10,667 nucleotides of DNA from Microcaldota archaeon (lineage in GTDB: Archaea > Micrarchaeota > Micrarchaeia > CAILAH01), in the NCBI GenBank assembly GCA_026419815.1, contig JAOAKR010000023.1:1-10667 (forward strand). Direction: 5' to 3'. A program made the position numbers and the translations under genes. Numbering within the stretch: the first letter of the stretch is position 1; each line of letters starts with the position of its first letter. Below are positions 1 through 5,623 of this stretch, one piece after another. Under the pieces are notes generated by a model, which was given only the letters and a program-made list of their open reading frames with translations, did not search any database and was not told the origin of the DNA.

Positions 1-48
1 ATATAAATGTATATCATTAATCCGACGGCGCCCCGTCCCATTGCAAAG

Positions 49-195
49 ATTAAGAAGCGGTCCCGATGGGAACGAGCATTGCGCAGCTATGCGAGTGTCA
101 TCGGGCAAAAATTAAGAAGCGGTCCCGATGGGAACGAGCATTGCGCAGCTATGCGAGTGTCATTGGGCAAAAATTAAGAAGCGGGCCCGATGGGA
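49..195. repeat. Tandem 62-bp direct repeats carrying a tRNA 3'-end copy
   Basis: Two full copies (49-110 and 111-172) differ at one base (102 C versus 164 T). A third, partial copy (173-195) is the 3' end of the adjoining tRNA gene itself, with one difference (185 G versus T at 61 and 123). Each unit read on the minus strand holds a copy of the last tRNA exon (T-loop base 60, T-stem and acceptor 3' strands, discriminator) followed by the T-rich trailer. A degenerate start of another unit may lie at 40-48. The units are directly adjacent without unique spacers, so this is not CRISPR. The arrangement resembles repeated attachment-site or recombination scars at a tRNA 3' end. No integrase is visible. 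Confidence 0.9.
169..173 (-). terminator. T-run terminator of the tRNA-Arg gene
   Basis: Read on the minus strand, a run of five T follows the tRNA 3' end by 8 bases, inside TTCTTAATTTTT. Oligo-T runs are the usual archaeal termination signal. The same run recurs in each 62-bp repeat (107-111), so the repeats would give back-up terminators. Confidence 0.5.
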
Positions 196-269
196 TTTTC
201 AGTTGAGGTTGCGCACATACAACTGCGGCAGCCACGGCCGCCCGGGTTGCATGAGGCGCAGCTCCCCGC
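196..269 (-). other. tRNA-Arg intron 2, in the T loop at 59/60
   Basis: This 74-nt intron interrupts the T loop. The bulge-helix-bulge is textbook: the T stem GTGGG/CCCAT is the outer helix, TTCA (275-272) pairs with TGAA (201-198) as the central 4-bp helix, and the 3-nt bulges are AAG and AAT. Cutting after the second base of each restores the loop TTCAAAT exactly. Internal pairing TGCGC/GCGCA can close the intron. Introns outside 37/38 need an endonuclease of broad specificity, and such a gene lies at 1085-2248. Confidence 0.85.
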
Positions 270-291
270 TTTGAACCCACGACCTTCGCCT

Positions 292-390
292 CTCCCCCTT
301 TCTTTCTTGGAAGAAAGAAATGCGGAACCAAAAGAAAGAACAAGCCTTCCTTGGGTTCTTTTCGCAAGCCTTTCCCTGAAGAAAAGGCTT
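292..390 (-). other. tRNA-Arg intron 1, canonical position 37/38
   Basis: This 99-nt intron follows A37. A bulge-helix-bulge can be drawn: CTCC (396-393) pairs with GGGG (297-294), flanked by bulges TAA and AGA, with cuts after the second base of each. The outer helix is the anticodon stem. The inner helix is poor, so it may be a relaxed motif. Inside the intron are an 8-bp hairpin AAGCCTTT/AAAGGCTT right after the 5' cut and a perfect 10-bp inverted repeat TTTCTTTCTT/AAGAAAGAAA near the 3' end. No box C/D motif is present. Confidence 0.8.
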
Positions 391-454
391 TAGGAGAGCG
401 CCGCTCTATCCAAGCTGAGCTACGGGCCCGCGCCGGCTTTCTTAGGCCGGATAG

Positions 455-466
455 CTTTTTATTTTA
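455..466. promoter_or_regulatory. A/T-rich promoter shared by tRNA-Arg (-) and the CPHC protein (+)
   Basis: The tract TTTTTATTTTAG is centred 26 bp before the ATG at 486 on the plus strand. It is also about 31 bp before the tRNA 5' end on the minus strand. Both distances fit an archaeal TATA box, giving a leaderless mRNA one way and a short-leader tRNA the other way. Confidence 0.45.
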
Positions 467-485
467 GCAGTTTCTTATAAGCCTT

Positions 486-992
486 ATGGTGGGACAGCAG
501 AAAGCGGACCTGCGTGAGCAGGTGCCCTTTATAATTGGGCTCATAGTGCTTTTAGTGCTTCTTGTCATATGCACTTACTACTTCATACAAGTGCTGGGCT
601 CAAGTATGGGCGGGGCTGGCGCAGGGGCGCCCGTAGACATTTTTTCTGAAGGCCAATCTTCTGGCAACACAAGCACCACCACGGTCGCGCCCCGGCAGAA
701 TACAATTGAAACGTGCCTTTCCGATGCGGGCATCAACAGCACGGTGTTCCTGTATTCCCCAACCTGCCCGCACTGCCAGCGTATGCAGCCGATAATAGAC
801 CAGCTAATAGCCGAAGGGCACGCAATAACAAAAGTGAGCGTGCAGGACCCAAAGAAGCTTGCTGCGATCTCGTCTTGCGTGAGGATACGCTCAGTTGTTC
901 CACAGCTGATATGCAATAGGGACGGCGCAATACTTGAAGGTGAAACAACAATTGATACGGTGCGTGAATTTTACGCCAAGTGTGCCCCCTGA
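486..992 (+). CDS. Membrane-anchored thioredoxin-fold protein (CPHC)
   Basis: A 168-aa protein. Residues 1-13 are polar, about 14-37 form one strongly hydrophobic membrane helix, 38-70 are a Gly/Ser/Thr-rich linker, and about 72-168 look like a thioredoxin-fold domain. The active-site motif is CPHC (94-97) after a beta strand (TVFLYSPT). A probable cis-proline, P139, lies in SVVPQLIC. CPHC is the motif of DsbA-type oxidases, so thiol oxidation or isomerisation outside the membrane is the likely role. This is inferred, and the topology (N-terminus inside) is also inferred. Further cysteines occur at 77, 131, 143 and 166. The ATG at 486 fits a leaderless start from the upstream A/T box. No DsbB or VKOR partner is visible in the window. 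Confidence 0.8.
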   Translation: MVGQQKADLREQVPFIIGLIVLLVLLVICTYYFIQVLGSSMGGAGAGAPVDIFSEGQSSGNTSTTTVAPRQNTIETCLSDAGINSTVFLYSPTCPHCQRMQPIIDQLIAEGHAITKVSVQDPKKLAAISSCVRIRSVVPQLICNRDGAILEGETTIDTVREFYAKCAP

Positions 993-994
993 TG

Positions 995-1035
995 CAGGCA
1001 CGGCAAATGCCTGCTGCCGGCAACAGGCGCGCACT
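995..1035 (+). terminator. Possible hairpin after the CPHC gene
   Basis: Just after the stop, GCAGGC can pair with GCCTGC, or GCCTG with CAGGC, giving two mutually exclusive hairpins. There is no T run, so this is at best a weak terminator or an mRNA 3'-end structure. Confidence 0.25.
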
Positions 1036-1054
1036 AACGGGGCAAGGGCAAACA

Positions 1055-1062
1055 ATATAAAG
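1055..1062 (+). promoter_or_regulatory. TATA box of the splicing endonuclease gene
   Basis: ATATAAAG is centred about 27 bp before the ATG at 1085. It therefore supports that leaderless ATG over the in-frame GTG at 1064, which would lie only 5 bp beyond the TATA box. Confidence 0.6.
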
Positions 1063-1084
1063 CGTGCCCCTTTATTATACGCTG

Positions 1085-2248
1085 ATGCCCATAGAGATTG
1101 AGTTTTTTGAGGAGGACAAGAAGTTTGTGGTTGGCGACCCATCAAGCGTCTCCAGCCTCCGCAAGTCGTTTTATGGGGAAAACGAGGGGGCAGTTGTATT
1201 CCTCAGGCCGGAAGAGGCGCTGTATATGCTTGACGTGCGCAACGGCCGGTGCCTTGACGAGAACGGGCGCGAAGTGACCTTTAATAGGGTTGCATCATAT
1301 TTTGAGGGATCCCCCCGCCTTATGACCCGTTATTACGCATATAAGGACTGGCGGGACCGTGGGCTTGTGATACGCCCCGTGAGCGAGGCGGTGGGCAATT
1401 ACAGCAGGAGCCCGGTCCACAAGTATCCGTCCCCGGGTTTCAGTGTCCCTGTTTACCACGCAACTGCGCGCTTTTACCCGGACGACGGGTTTGCGGTAAT
1501 AGATGACAACCTAAAAGGGGAGCAGATGTACCGTGAGCATTGGTTTGGCCAGTATGGGACCTACAAGACAAACGAGCACGGCAAGTTCAGCAAGCTTGAC
1601 ATTTACGAGACGATATTCCTGCTTAAGAATGGCTCAATTGAGGTTGAGAATGCGGATGTTGATGCGCTTATGTCCGCAGGCAAGCACTCAAACAGCTTCT
1701 TTGAGCCCATATACAACGTTTATGAGGACTGGCGTATGCGCGGGTTCGTGGTTAAGACAGGATTCAAGTTTGGCACACACTTCCGAATATATTTCCCGGG
1801 AGCATCGCCAGCGCGCGAGACCGATGACTGGATACATTCCAAGCACGTGCTGCACGTGTTCCCACGCAATATGGAGCTCCTGACTTCAGAACTTTCCCGT
1901 GCAATCCGCGTCGCACATTCAGTGAAGAAGACATTCATACTCGCAATGCCTGGTGAGGGTGAGCCGCGCATTGTTGAGCCGGATTACCTGCTTTACCACC
2001 GCAAGAGTGGGGGCATTGAAACCCCAGACGGTGGCAAGCCGAAATACCTAATGCTTTCTCTTAATGAGGATGAGCGCATAAGCGGTGAATATCTTGCGGG
2101 CGCAATACTTGCCGCAGAAAGGATGGGCCTCAACCTCGTGTTGGCGATGGTGGATCGCGAGACCAGTGTTACTTATTACCGAGTTAGGAAGATAGAGCTC
2201 AAGGGCAGCAAGTATGAGTATTTTGAGATTGATTGGATACAGCCGTGA
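1085..2248 (+). CDS. endA: tRNA-splicing endonuclease, three-unit (epsilon-2 type)
   Basis: A 387-aa archaeal tRNA-intron endonuclease. It cuts bulge-helix-bulge motifs in pre-tRNA to leave 2',3'-cyclic phosphate and 5'-OH ends. The catalytic core is in the middle unit: Tyr236 in KFGTHFRIY, His251 in HSKHVLHVF and Lys282 in VAHSVKK, matching the Tyr-His-Lys triad of Methanocaldococcus EndA. Three units can be recognised: an N-terminal one (about 1-125) with YKDWRDRGLVIRP but no catalytic residues, the catalytic one (about 130-290, VYEDWRMRGFVVKTG), and a C-terminal beta-like unit (about 300-387, YLLYHRKSGG to TYYRVRKIEL). This single-chain alpha-N/alpha/beta-C layout is that of the ARMAN-2 enzyme, which forms a homodimer with broad specificity and accepts non-canonical introns. 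The tRNA-Arg with such an intron lies 650 bp away. An in-frame GTG at 1064 would add 7 residues. Confidence 0.93.
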   Translation: MPIEIEFFEEDKKFVVGDPSSVSSLRKSFYGENEGAVVFLRPEEALYMLDVRNGRCLDENGREVTFNRVASYFEGSPRLMTRYYAYKDWRDRGLVIRPVSEAVGNYSRSPVHKYPSPGFSVPVYHATARFYPDDGFAVIDDNLKGEQMYREHWFGQYGTYKTNEHGKFSKLDIYETIFLLKNGSIEVENADVDALMSAGKHSNSFFEPIYNVYEDWRMRGFVVKTGFKFGTHFRIYFPGASPARETDDWIHSKHVLHVFPRNMELLTSELSRAIRVAHSVKKTFILAMPGEGEPRIVEPDYLLYHRKSGGIETPDGGKPKYLMLSLNEDERISGEYLAGAILAAERMGLNLVLAMVDRETSVTYYRVRKIELKGSKYEYFEIDWIQP

Positions 2249-2251
2249 ATA

Positions 2252-2261
2252 AGTATTTAAA
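2252..2261 (+). promoter_or_regulatory. TATA box of the box C/D sRNA
   Basis: AGTATTTAAA lies just after the endonuclease stop. It is centred about 27 bp before the first base of the sRNA terminal stem (2285), so the sRNA probably has its own promoter. Confidence 0.5.
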
Positions 2262-2284
2262 CACAGGAGCCCCTAATCATTGTT

Positions 2285-2354
2285 GCATCTATGATGAAGA
2301 TGACAACCGCTGATAACTCGCGTTAGTTGATGAGGTCGACAGCGTCTGAGATGC
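2285..2354 (+). ncRNA. Box C/D sRNA with two guides
   Basis: All parts of an archaeal box C/D 2'-O-methylation guide RNA are present in order. They are terminal stem GCATC (2285-2289), box C ATGATGA (2291-2297), D' guide AGATGACAACCG (2298-2309), box D' CTGA (2310-2313), a 13-nt loop with TAAC/GTTA pairing (2314-2326), box C' TTGATGA (2327-2333), D guide GGTCGACAGCGT (2334-2345), box D CTGA (2346-2349) and closing stem GATGC (2350-2354). Both guides are exactly 12 nt, the usual archaeal spacing. By the N-plus-five rule, each would direct methylation of a uridine, in targets CGGUUGUCAUCU and ACGCUGUCGACC. It would work with L7Ae, Nop5 and fibrillarin. I could not identify the target RNAs. The gene has its own TATA box. 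Confidence 0.9.
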
Positions 2355-2357
2355 AAT

Positions 2358-2367
2358 ATTTATACTT
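2358..2367 (+). promoter_or_regulatory. TATA box of the secreted beta-sandwich gene
   Basis: TATTTATACT is centred about 25 bp before the ATG at 2387. It predicts a leaderless mRNA. It begins only 4 bp after the sRNA end, so the two transcription units are packed head to tail. Confidence 0.55.
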
Positions 2368-2386
2368 TACACCCTAATTACATACC

Positions 2387-3205
2387 ATGAAAAAGCTCGC
2401 GCTATTGCTCATACTGCTTGCAGTGCAGGCAGCATTTTCCGTCTCACCTGGCCACGTCAAGCTCCTTGAGCCAGATGAGGCCGTTGTTGCAGCCACCGAC
2501 GTGGTTGACATAGGGCTTATCGGTCCCGGCCAGACGTTTTCAATAATGGTCTCCTCTAAGGTTGACACCGGGGGAAAGTACGGCCAAGGCGGCAACTGGG
2601 ACAACCTGCGTGCCGAGTCATTGCCTGAGGGGTGGTCCGCATCGTATTCAGAATTGGGCCCCCAGCTTAAGATCCACATAAAGGCGCCGGCCGATGCAAA
2701 GGAAGGGAAGTACCGCCTTGCGCTTTCTGTGAATGATGAGGGGAACCGCGAGATGATAGGCGAGAAGGTCACGTTTTATGTTGATGTCACGATAAGCAAC
2801 AACGTGGTTGCAGTTTCTGCATACCCGCGCGAGCTTACTGTTTCAGCCGGCTCGCCCGCCAGGTACACTGTGACTGTTGTGAACCCGAGCACTGCGAGCG
2901 ACCTGTTCGTTGTTGAGGGCAAGGGCATTGCCGGCTGGTCCTTCAAGAAGGATGTTTTCGTGCCGGGCAGGAGCAGCTCAACACTGTATTACGAGATTGT
3001 GAATAAGGACGAGGAAGTGATACCCATCACGATAAAGGCAACCTCAAAATCAAGCGACAGGATAACCGCTGAGCAGGGCATACTGCTCCGGACCAAGAGC
3101 GACCCCTACAATGACATCGCAAGCGTAAGGAATGGGCTGCTATTGTATCCGCCGTTTGAGTCACTGCTTTACTCATTCTTTTACATAGCAGCCGCATTTA
3201 TGTAG
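2387..3205 (+). CDS. Secreted beta-sandwich protein with C-terminal anchor
   Basis: A 272-aa protein of unknown function. A signal peptide covers residues 1-18 (MKK, a hydrophobic core, AFS and probable cleavage before VSPG). Two beta-rich regions follow, about 20-140 and 141-245. The second (AYPRELTVSAGSPARYTVTV, then NPST and GIAGWSF) resembles the Ig-like NEW3/CARDB class of archaeal surface proteins. The end (about 252-272, LLLYPPFESL then LLYSFFYIAAAFM) is hydrophobic and could be a membrane anchor. It stops without the basic residues that usually follow such a helix, so it may be truncated. There are no cysteines. It likely acts at the cell surface, but no catalytic motif is seen. It is leaderless from a TATA box at 2358-2367 and converges on the gene ending at 3213. 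Confidence 0.72.
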   Translation: MKKLALLLILLAVQAAFSVSPGHVKLLEPDEAVVAATDVVDIGLIGPGQTFSIMVSSKVDTGGKYGQGGNWDNLRAESLPEGWSASYSELGPQLKIHIKAPADAKEGKYRLALSVNDEGNREMIGEKVTFYVDVTISNNVVAVSAYPRELTVSAGSPARYTVTVVNPSTASDLFVVEGKGIAGWSFKKDVFVPGRSSSTLYYEIVNKDEEVIPITIKATSKSSDRITAEQGILLRTKSDPYNDIASVRNGLLLYPPFESLLYSFFYIAAAFM

Positions 3206-3206
3206 C

Positions 3207-3213
3207 TTTTTTT
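3207..3213 (+). terminator. T7 run after the secreted-protein gene
   Basis: Seven T in a row directly follow the stop codon at 3205. Such a run is a typical archaeal terminator. It separates the plus-strand gene from the convergent minus-strand cluster. Confidence 0.5.
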
Positions 3214-3938
3214 CATTTATAGTGCTTTAAATTGGCAATTGCTATGCCGCCGTCTTCATAAGTCCTTTCAATCCGTAGGGGGACTGGCATCCCGTCAACA
3301 GCCCACACATTGATTTTTCCAATCGGCACGAGCCGCTCCGCCGCCCTCTCAATGCTGGTATTGGTCTCGTTGTCAAAATCAACAGCAGTATACTGCTCAA
3401 CCCTGTAAATAGCCCTGCTAAGGATTAGCGCCTGTACCGCCTTCTCCTGGTAGACCCCGCTTACCGCCTGCCCCGCCTCAAGCTTCTCACTGGGCCTGAG
3501 CATTGTGGGGAGCATCTGTGATGCGAGCTGTGCCTGCCTGCTGCTGAACACTTTCCCACATTCCAGCGGAGAGCCGTTCTCTCTCTGGGAGATGCAAGAA
3601 TATGTTAGTGGGCTCACAGTAATAGCCTCGCTGCTGTTGCTCGGGAGTATGCCATCGTAAGTGGTTATGTTTATTGCATACCCCTCAGGCGTGGGAGAAA
3701 CCGCATAAAGCGCGTCTGCCCACTCAATCGCACCACCCTTTATGTATGTGATCTCATACCTGTACTCAGAAACATCGGAAATCCTGTATACGTCCCTCCA
3801 CGCGATTGTGCTCGCGTTTTTTACGGTGGCGCTAAGCTGTTGCGGGGAGTATGAGAGCGACTGCATTGCAAGCAGTCCCAGCGCCACAAGAACAACCGCA
3901 CCGGCAGCAATAAGCAGCGCTTCCCTCTGGAATTCCAT
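3213..3938 (-). CDS. One-pass membrane protein with sequon-rich outer domain
   Basis: A 241-aa protein of unknown function. The N-terminus MEFQREA is followed by a membrane helix at about 8-28 (LLIAAGAVVLVALGLLAM), then about 210 residues that should be outside the cell. This part holds six Asn-X-Ser/Thr sequons (NAS, NIT, NSS, NGS, NET, NTS), unusually many, and just two cysteines in a short loop (CISQ to ECGK) that could form a disulfide. The start at 3938 is chosen because the Shine-Dalgarno GGTGAT lies 3 bases before it; a start 10 codons upstream would overlap the PAC2 gene. It follows the PAC2 gene by 4 bases, so it is co-transcribed at the end of the translation cluster. No family was recognised. 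A surface role is inferred only. Confidence 0.75.
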   Translation of the reverse strand: MEFQREALLIAAGAVVLVALGLLAMQSLSYSPQQLSATVKNASTIAWRDVYRISDVSEYRYEITYIKGGAIEWADALYAVSPTPEGYAINITTYDGILPSNSSEAITVSPLTYSCISQRENGSPLECGKVFSSRQAQLASQMLPTMLRPSEKLEAGQAVSGVYQEKAVQALILSRAIYRVEQYTAVDFDNETNTSIERAAERLVPIGKINVWAVDGMPVPLRIERTYEDGGIAIANLKHYK

Positions 3939-3942
3939 CAAA

Positions 3943-4692
3943 TCACCGGATATAGCTCGGTGTCCCATGGGTCCTGCTATCGGTTTCCTTCATCTTGCGC
4001 ATCTGTTTTTCAGCAATCTTGTCAATCTTGACGCGCTTCTCAAGCTCATCAAGGCTTATCTTCACGCCGAGCAGCTCGCATACCTTCTTAAGCAGTGATT
4101 TTGCTGAATTGGCATCAACATATGCGCCGTGCGTCTCACCCATCAGGCATACCCCTTCCATACCCCTGAGCTTACCAAGACCGAGCAGCATGCCTGCGGC
4201 GCCGATTATCGTGCCGCGGCTTTCACCGAATATCACCCCTTTTTTTGATAGCTCGTCAACCAGCCTTTTGTGTGTTGCGGCGCCGAGCACCCGTGGCTTG
4301 TCAAGGTGCTTGCCACAGCCGTACCCGCCCAGCGTGTATATCCGTTTCACACCGATTGACTTGAAATAATCAAGCATCGCAGTTGTAACCTCAAACTGGC
4401 CTTCTGATGTCACCGCCTGCACATCCCCAAGCACAATCACAATCTCCTTGCTGCCCTGCTTCCACCCGTATACAACATTCCTTAGCATCCGTATTGTGCC
4501 ATTCTTGCGCATTATTACCTGGTGCGGGAAGTGCGGTGAGTAAATCTCAGCGATCCTTTTTGCGCCAAGCTCGCGTGCAAGGTGCTCTGCAGCAATCTTG
4601 CCTACCAGCCCAATCCCCGGGAGCCCTTCAATGAGCACCGGTCTCTTGAATTTAAGGTCCCTCAAGACCCTCACATAAGTTTTGCTCTCCAT
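3943..4692 (-). CDS. PAC2-family protein (proteasome-assembly-chaperone-like)
   Basis: A 249-aa protein. Family hallmarks are IEGLPGIGLVGK (about 21-32) near the N-terminus, the central IVLGDVQAVTSEGQFE with IYTLGGYGCG, and GESRGTIIGAAGMLLGLG. These match the PAC2 (DUF75/COG2047) fold, whose eukaryotic members help assemble 20S proteasomes. The archaeal role is less settled, so a chaperone function is by family only. The C-terminus (about 215-249) is charged and helical (ELEKRVKIDKIAEKQMRKMKE). The ATG at 4692 is used because family homology begins there; GGGGATGAT just upstream serves as a weak ribosome site. It starts 4 bases after nop10. Upstream residues of the longer open frame belong to nop10 in another frame. 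Confidence 0.88.
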   Translation of the reverse strand: MESKTYVRVLRDLKFKRPVLIEGLPGIGLVGKIAAEHLARELGAKRIAEIYSPHFPHQVIMRKNGTIRMLRNVVYGWKQGSKEIVIVLGDVQAVTSEGQFEVTTAMLDYFKSIGVKRIYTLGGYGCGKHLDKPRVLGAATHKRLVDELSKKGVIFGESRGTIIGAAGMLLGLGKLRGMEGVCLMGETHGAYVDANSAKSLLKKVCELLGVKISLDELEKRVKIDKIAEKQMRKMKETDSRTHGTPSYIR

Positions 4693-4696
4693 AAAA

Positions 4697-4846
4697 TCAT
4701 CCCCTTCCCGCAAGGCGCCGGTACTTGGCATACCTATCCTGCGGCGAATATTTTGGCGGGTGTGCTGATGCCGCAGGTGCCCCACAGTGCGCTTCCTGCA
4801 TAGTATACCTGCCGCACACCCTGCACTTGAATATGTGGGACTTCAC
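4697..4846 (-). CDS. nop10: Nop10, H/ACA RNP and ribosome-biogenesis protein
   Basis: A 49-aa protein. Nop10 is a core subunit of the H/ACA pseudouridylation complex with Cbf5, Gar1 and L7Ae. The C-terminal half is diagnostic: HPPKYSPQDRYAKYRRL matches the family's HPPRFSPEDKYAKYRR. The N-terminal zinc ribbon is damaged: Cys8 and Cys11 are present, His20 stands where the third Cys is expected (with Cys21 next), and the fourth position is Ala23. Zinc binding may thus be altered or lost. I chose GTG at 4846 because AGGG lies 7 bases before it and the product begins MKSHIFKC like other family members. The ATG at 4852, two codons earlier, lies only one or two bases from that AGGG. It sits between aIF2-alpha and PAC2 with gaps of 9 and 4 bases. 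Confidence 0.92.
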   Translation of the reverse strand: MKSHIFKCRVCGRYTMQEAHCGAPAASAHPPKYSPQDRYAKYRRLAGRG

Positions 4847-4855
4847 GGACATACC

Positions 4856-5614
4856 CTATTCGCTTACCTCAAGCTTGTGCTTGCACTTGCCCATAGTTTT
4901 CCTGATGTGCTCAAGCAGCTGCGCCATCTCCTTCTCAGCGGCCTTGTAGTCGTCAGCCTCAATATCTACCTTGTATAAGGGCGCACCGGTATACTTTATG
5001 CCCATATTTACCTTGCCGCTGGGTGAATATGCAAGGGCCGCACGTATCCTCTCAACTCCGTCCGGCTCAAAGCATTCAAGCCGAATGCTCTTGCTGATAT
5101 TGACTTTCTGGCGCTTTATGTTCTCCTTTGCAATCTCCTCCAGTGCACCGAGCGCCTTTTCATTTAGCCCTGCAAGCTTGGCGCGAGCTTTCTCGGGCTC
5201 AAATGAGAGCGCCTCAAGTCCCTCATACACCGAGCCGAACGCCTTCTCAAGTGCAGGTGCAACTTCTTCACTAAACTTTGCCTTATCCTTTTTGAGCCGC
5301 TTTGCGGCGATTTCAAGCAGCTTCCTTGCGCGGTTAGACCTGCGGTATTGCTCCCGCTTCCAAACCTTATCGCTCTCACTGACCCTCTTTATTGTAAGGT
5401 CAATCTGGTTCTTGTCAGGCAGGTACCTGTATACCTGTGCAATCACTTTCTGGCCCTCGCGCACGTGTTCGTGTATGTTCTTTATCCAGCGTGGGGCAAT
5501 CTCTGAGACGTGCAGGAACGCCTCCTGCCCGTCATACTCATCAAGCGTGCAAAATGCACCGTAAGGGTAAATCTTCTTTATGGTTGCAATAACCAGCTCA
5601 CCCTGCTTAGGCAT
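4856..5614 (-). CDS. eif2a: Translation initiation factor aIF2, alpha subunit
   Basis: A 252-aa protein of usual family length. aIF2-alpha joins the gamma and beta subunits to deliver initiator Met-tRNA to the ribosome. Residues about 5-82 are an S1/OB domain (GELVIATIKKIYPYGAFCTLDEY, in parts, then FLHVSEIAPRWIKNI), followed by a helical domain (about 85-165) and the C-terminal alpha/beta domain that binds gamma (about 170-252, GIKYTGAPLYKVDIEADDYK). The position matching eukaryotic Ser51 appears to be Ala in SEIAPRW. The ATG at 5614 fits family starts; a TTG at 5623, directly after the eS27 stop and 9 bases after GGAG, is a possible start adding 3 residues. It follows eS27 and precedes nop10, the conserved archaeal order. 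Confidence 0.95.
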   Translation of the reverse strand: MPKQGELVIATIKKIYPYGAFCTLDEYDGQEAFLHVSEIAPRWIKNIHEHVREGQKVIAQVYRYLPDKNQIDLTIKRVSESDKVWKREQYRRSNRARKLLEIAAKRLKKDKAKFSEEVAPALEKAFGSVYEGLEALSFEPEKARAKLAGLNEKALGALEEIAKENIKRQKVNISKSIRLECFEPDGVERIRAALAYSPSGKVNMGIKYTGAPLYKVDIEADDYKAAEKEMAQLLEHIRKTMGKCKHKLEVSE

Positions 5615-5623
5615 AGATTTCAA

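Larger units (their letters stand above)
182..429 (-). tRNA. tRNA-Arg (anticodon CCU) with two introns
   Basis: Reading from 429 downwards: acceptor GGGCCCG, TA, D-stem GCTC, D-loop AGCTTGGATA, GAGC, G26, anticodon-stem strand GCGCT, loop CTCCTAA with anticodon CCT at 394-392. The 3' anticodon strand GGCGA (290-286) makes four pairs and leaves a G27-A43 mismatch. Variable loop AGGTC and T-stem GTGGG follow. The other T-stem strand CCCAT and acceptor CGGGCCC lie at 194-183, with discriminator G at 182 and no encoded CCA. Exons 429-391, 291-270 and 195-182 join to a 75-nt tRNA with T loop TTCAAAT. The gene cannot fold unless both introns are removed. A 5-bp hairpin (433-437 with 446-450) lies in the leader. 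Confidence 0.9.

Noticed and set aside
49..195. Repeats considered as a CRISPR array
   Set aside because: The 62-bp units are directly adjacent and nearly identical along their whole length, so there are no unique spacers, and no cas genes are in the window.
196..390. tRNA introns considered as hosts of a box C/D guide RNA
   Set aside because: Intron-encoded guides are known in archaea, but neither intron contains a C-box-like TGATGA, so the idea fails.
149..393. Open frames on both strands over the tRNA-Arg region
   Set aside because: They lie across the two-intron tRNA and its repeats, have low-complexity products and no promoter or ribosome site.
1533..1883. Open frame inside the endonuclease gene, frame-shifted
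   Set aside because: It overlaps the catalytic region of EndA in another frame and has no independent signal.
4693..4785. Longer PAC2 start giving 31 extra N-terminal residues
   Set aside because: These residues overlap nop10 in a different frame and fall outside the family's usual N-terminus, which begins near MESKTY.
4971..5564. A 197-residue plus-strand open frame opposite aIF2-alpha
   Set aside because: aIF2-alpha is certain on the minus strand; the plus frame is a Ser/Ala/Phe-rich antisense shadow.
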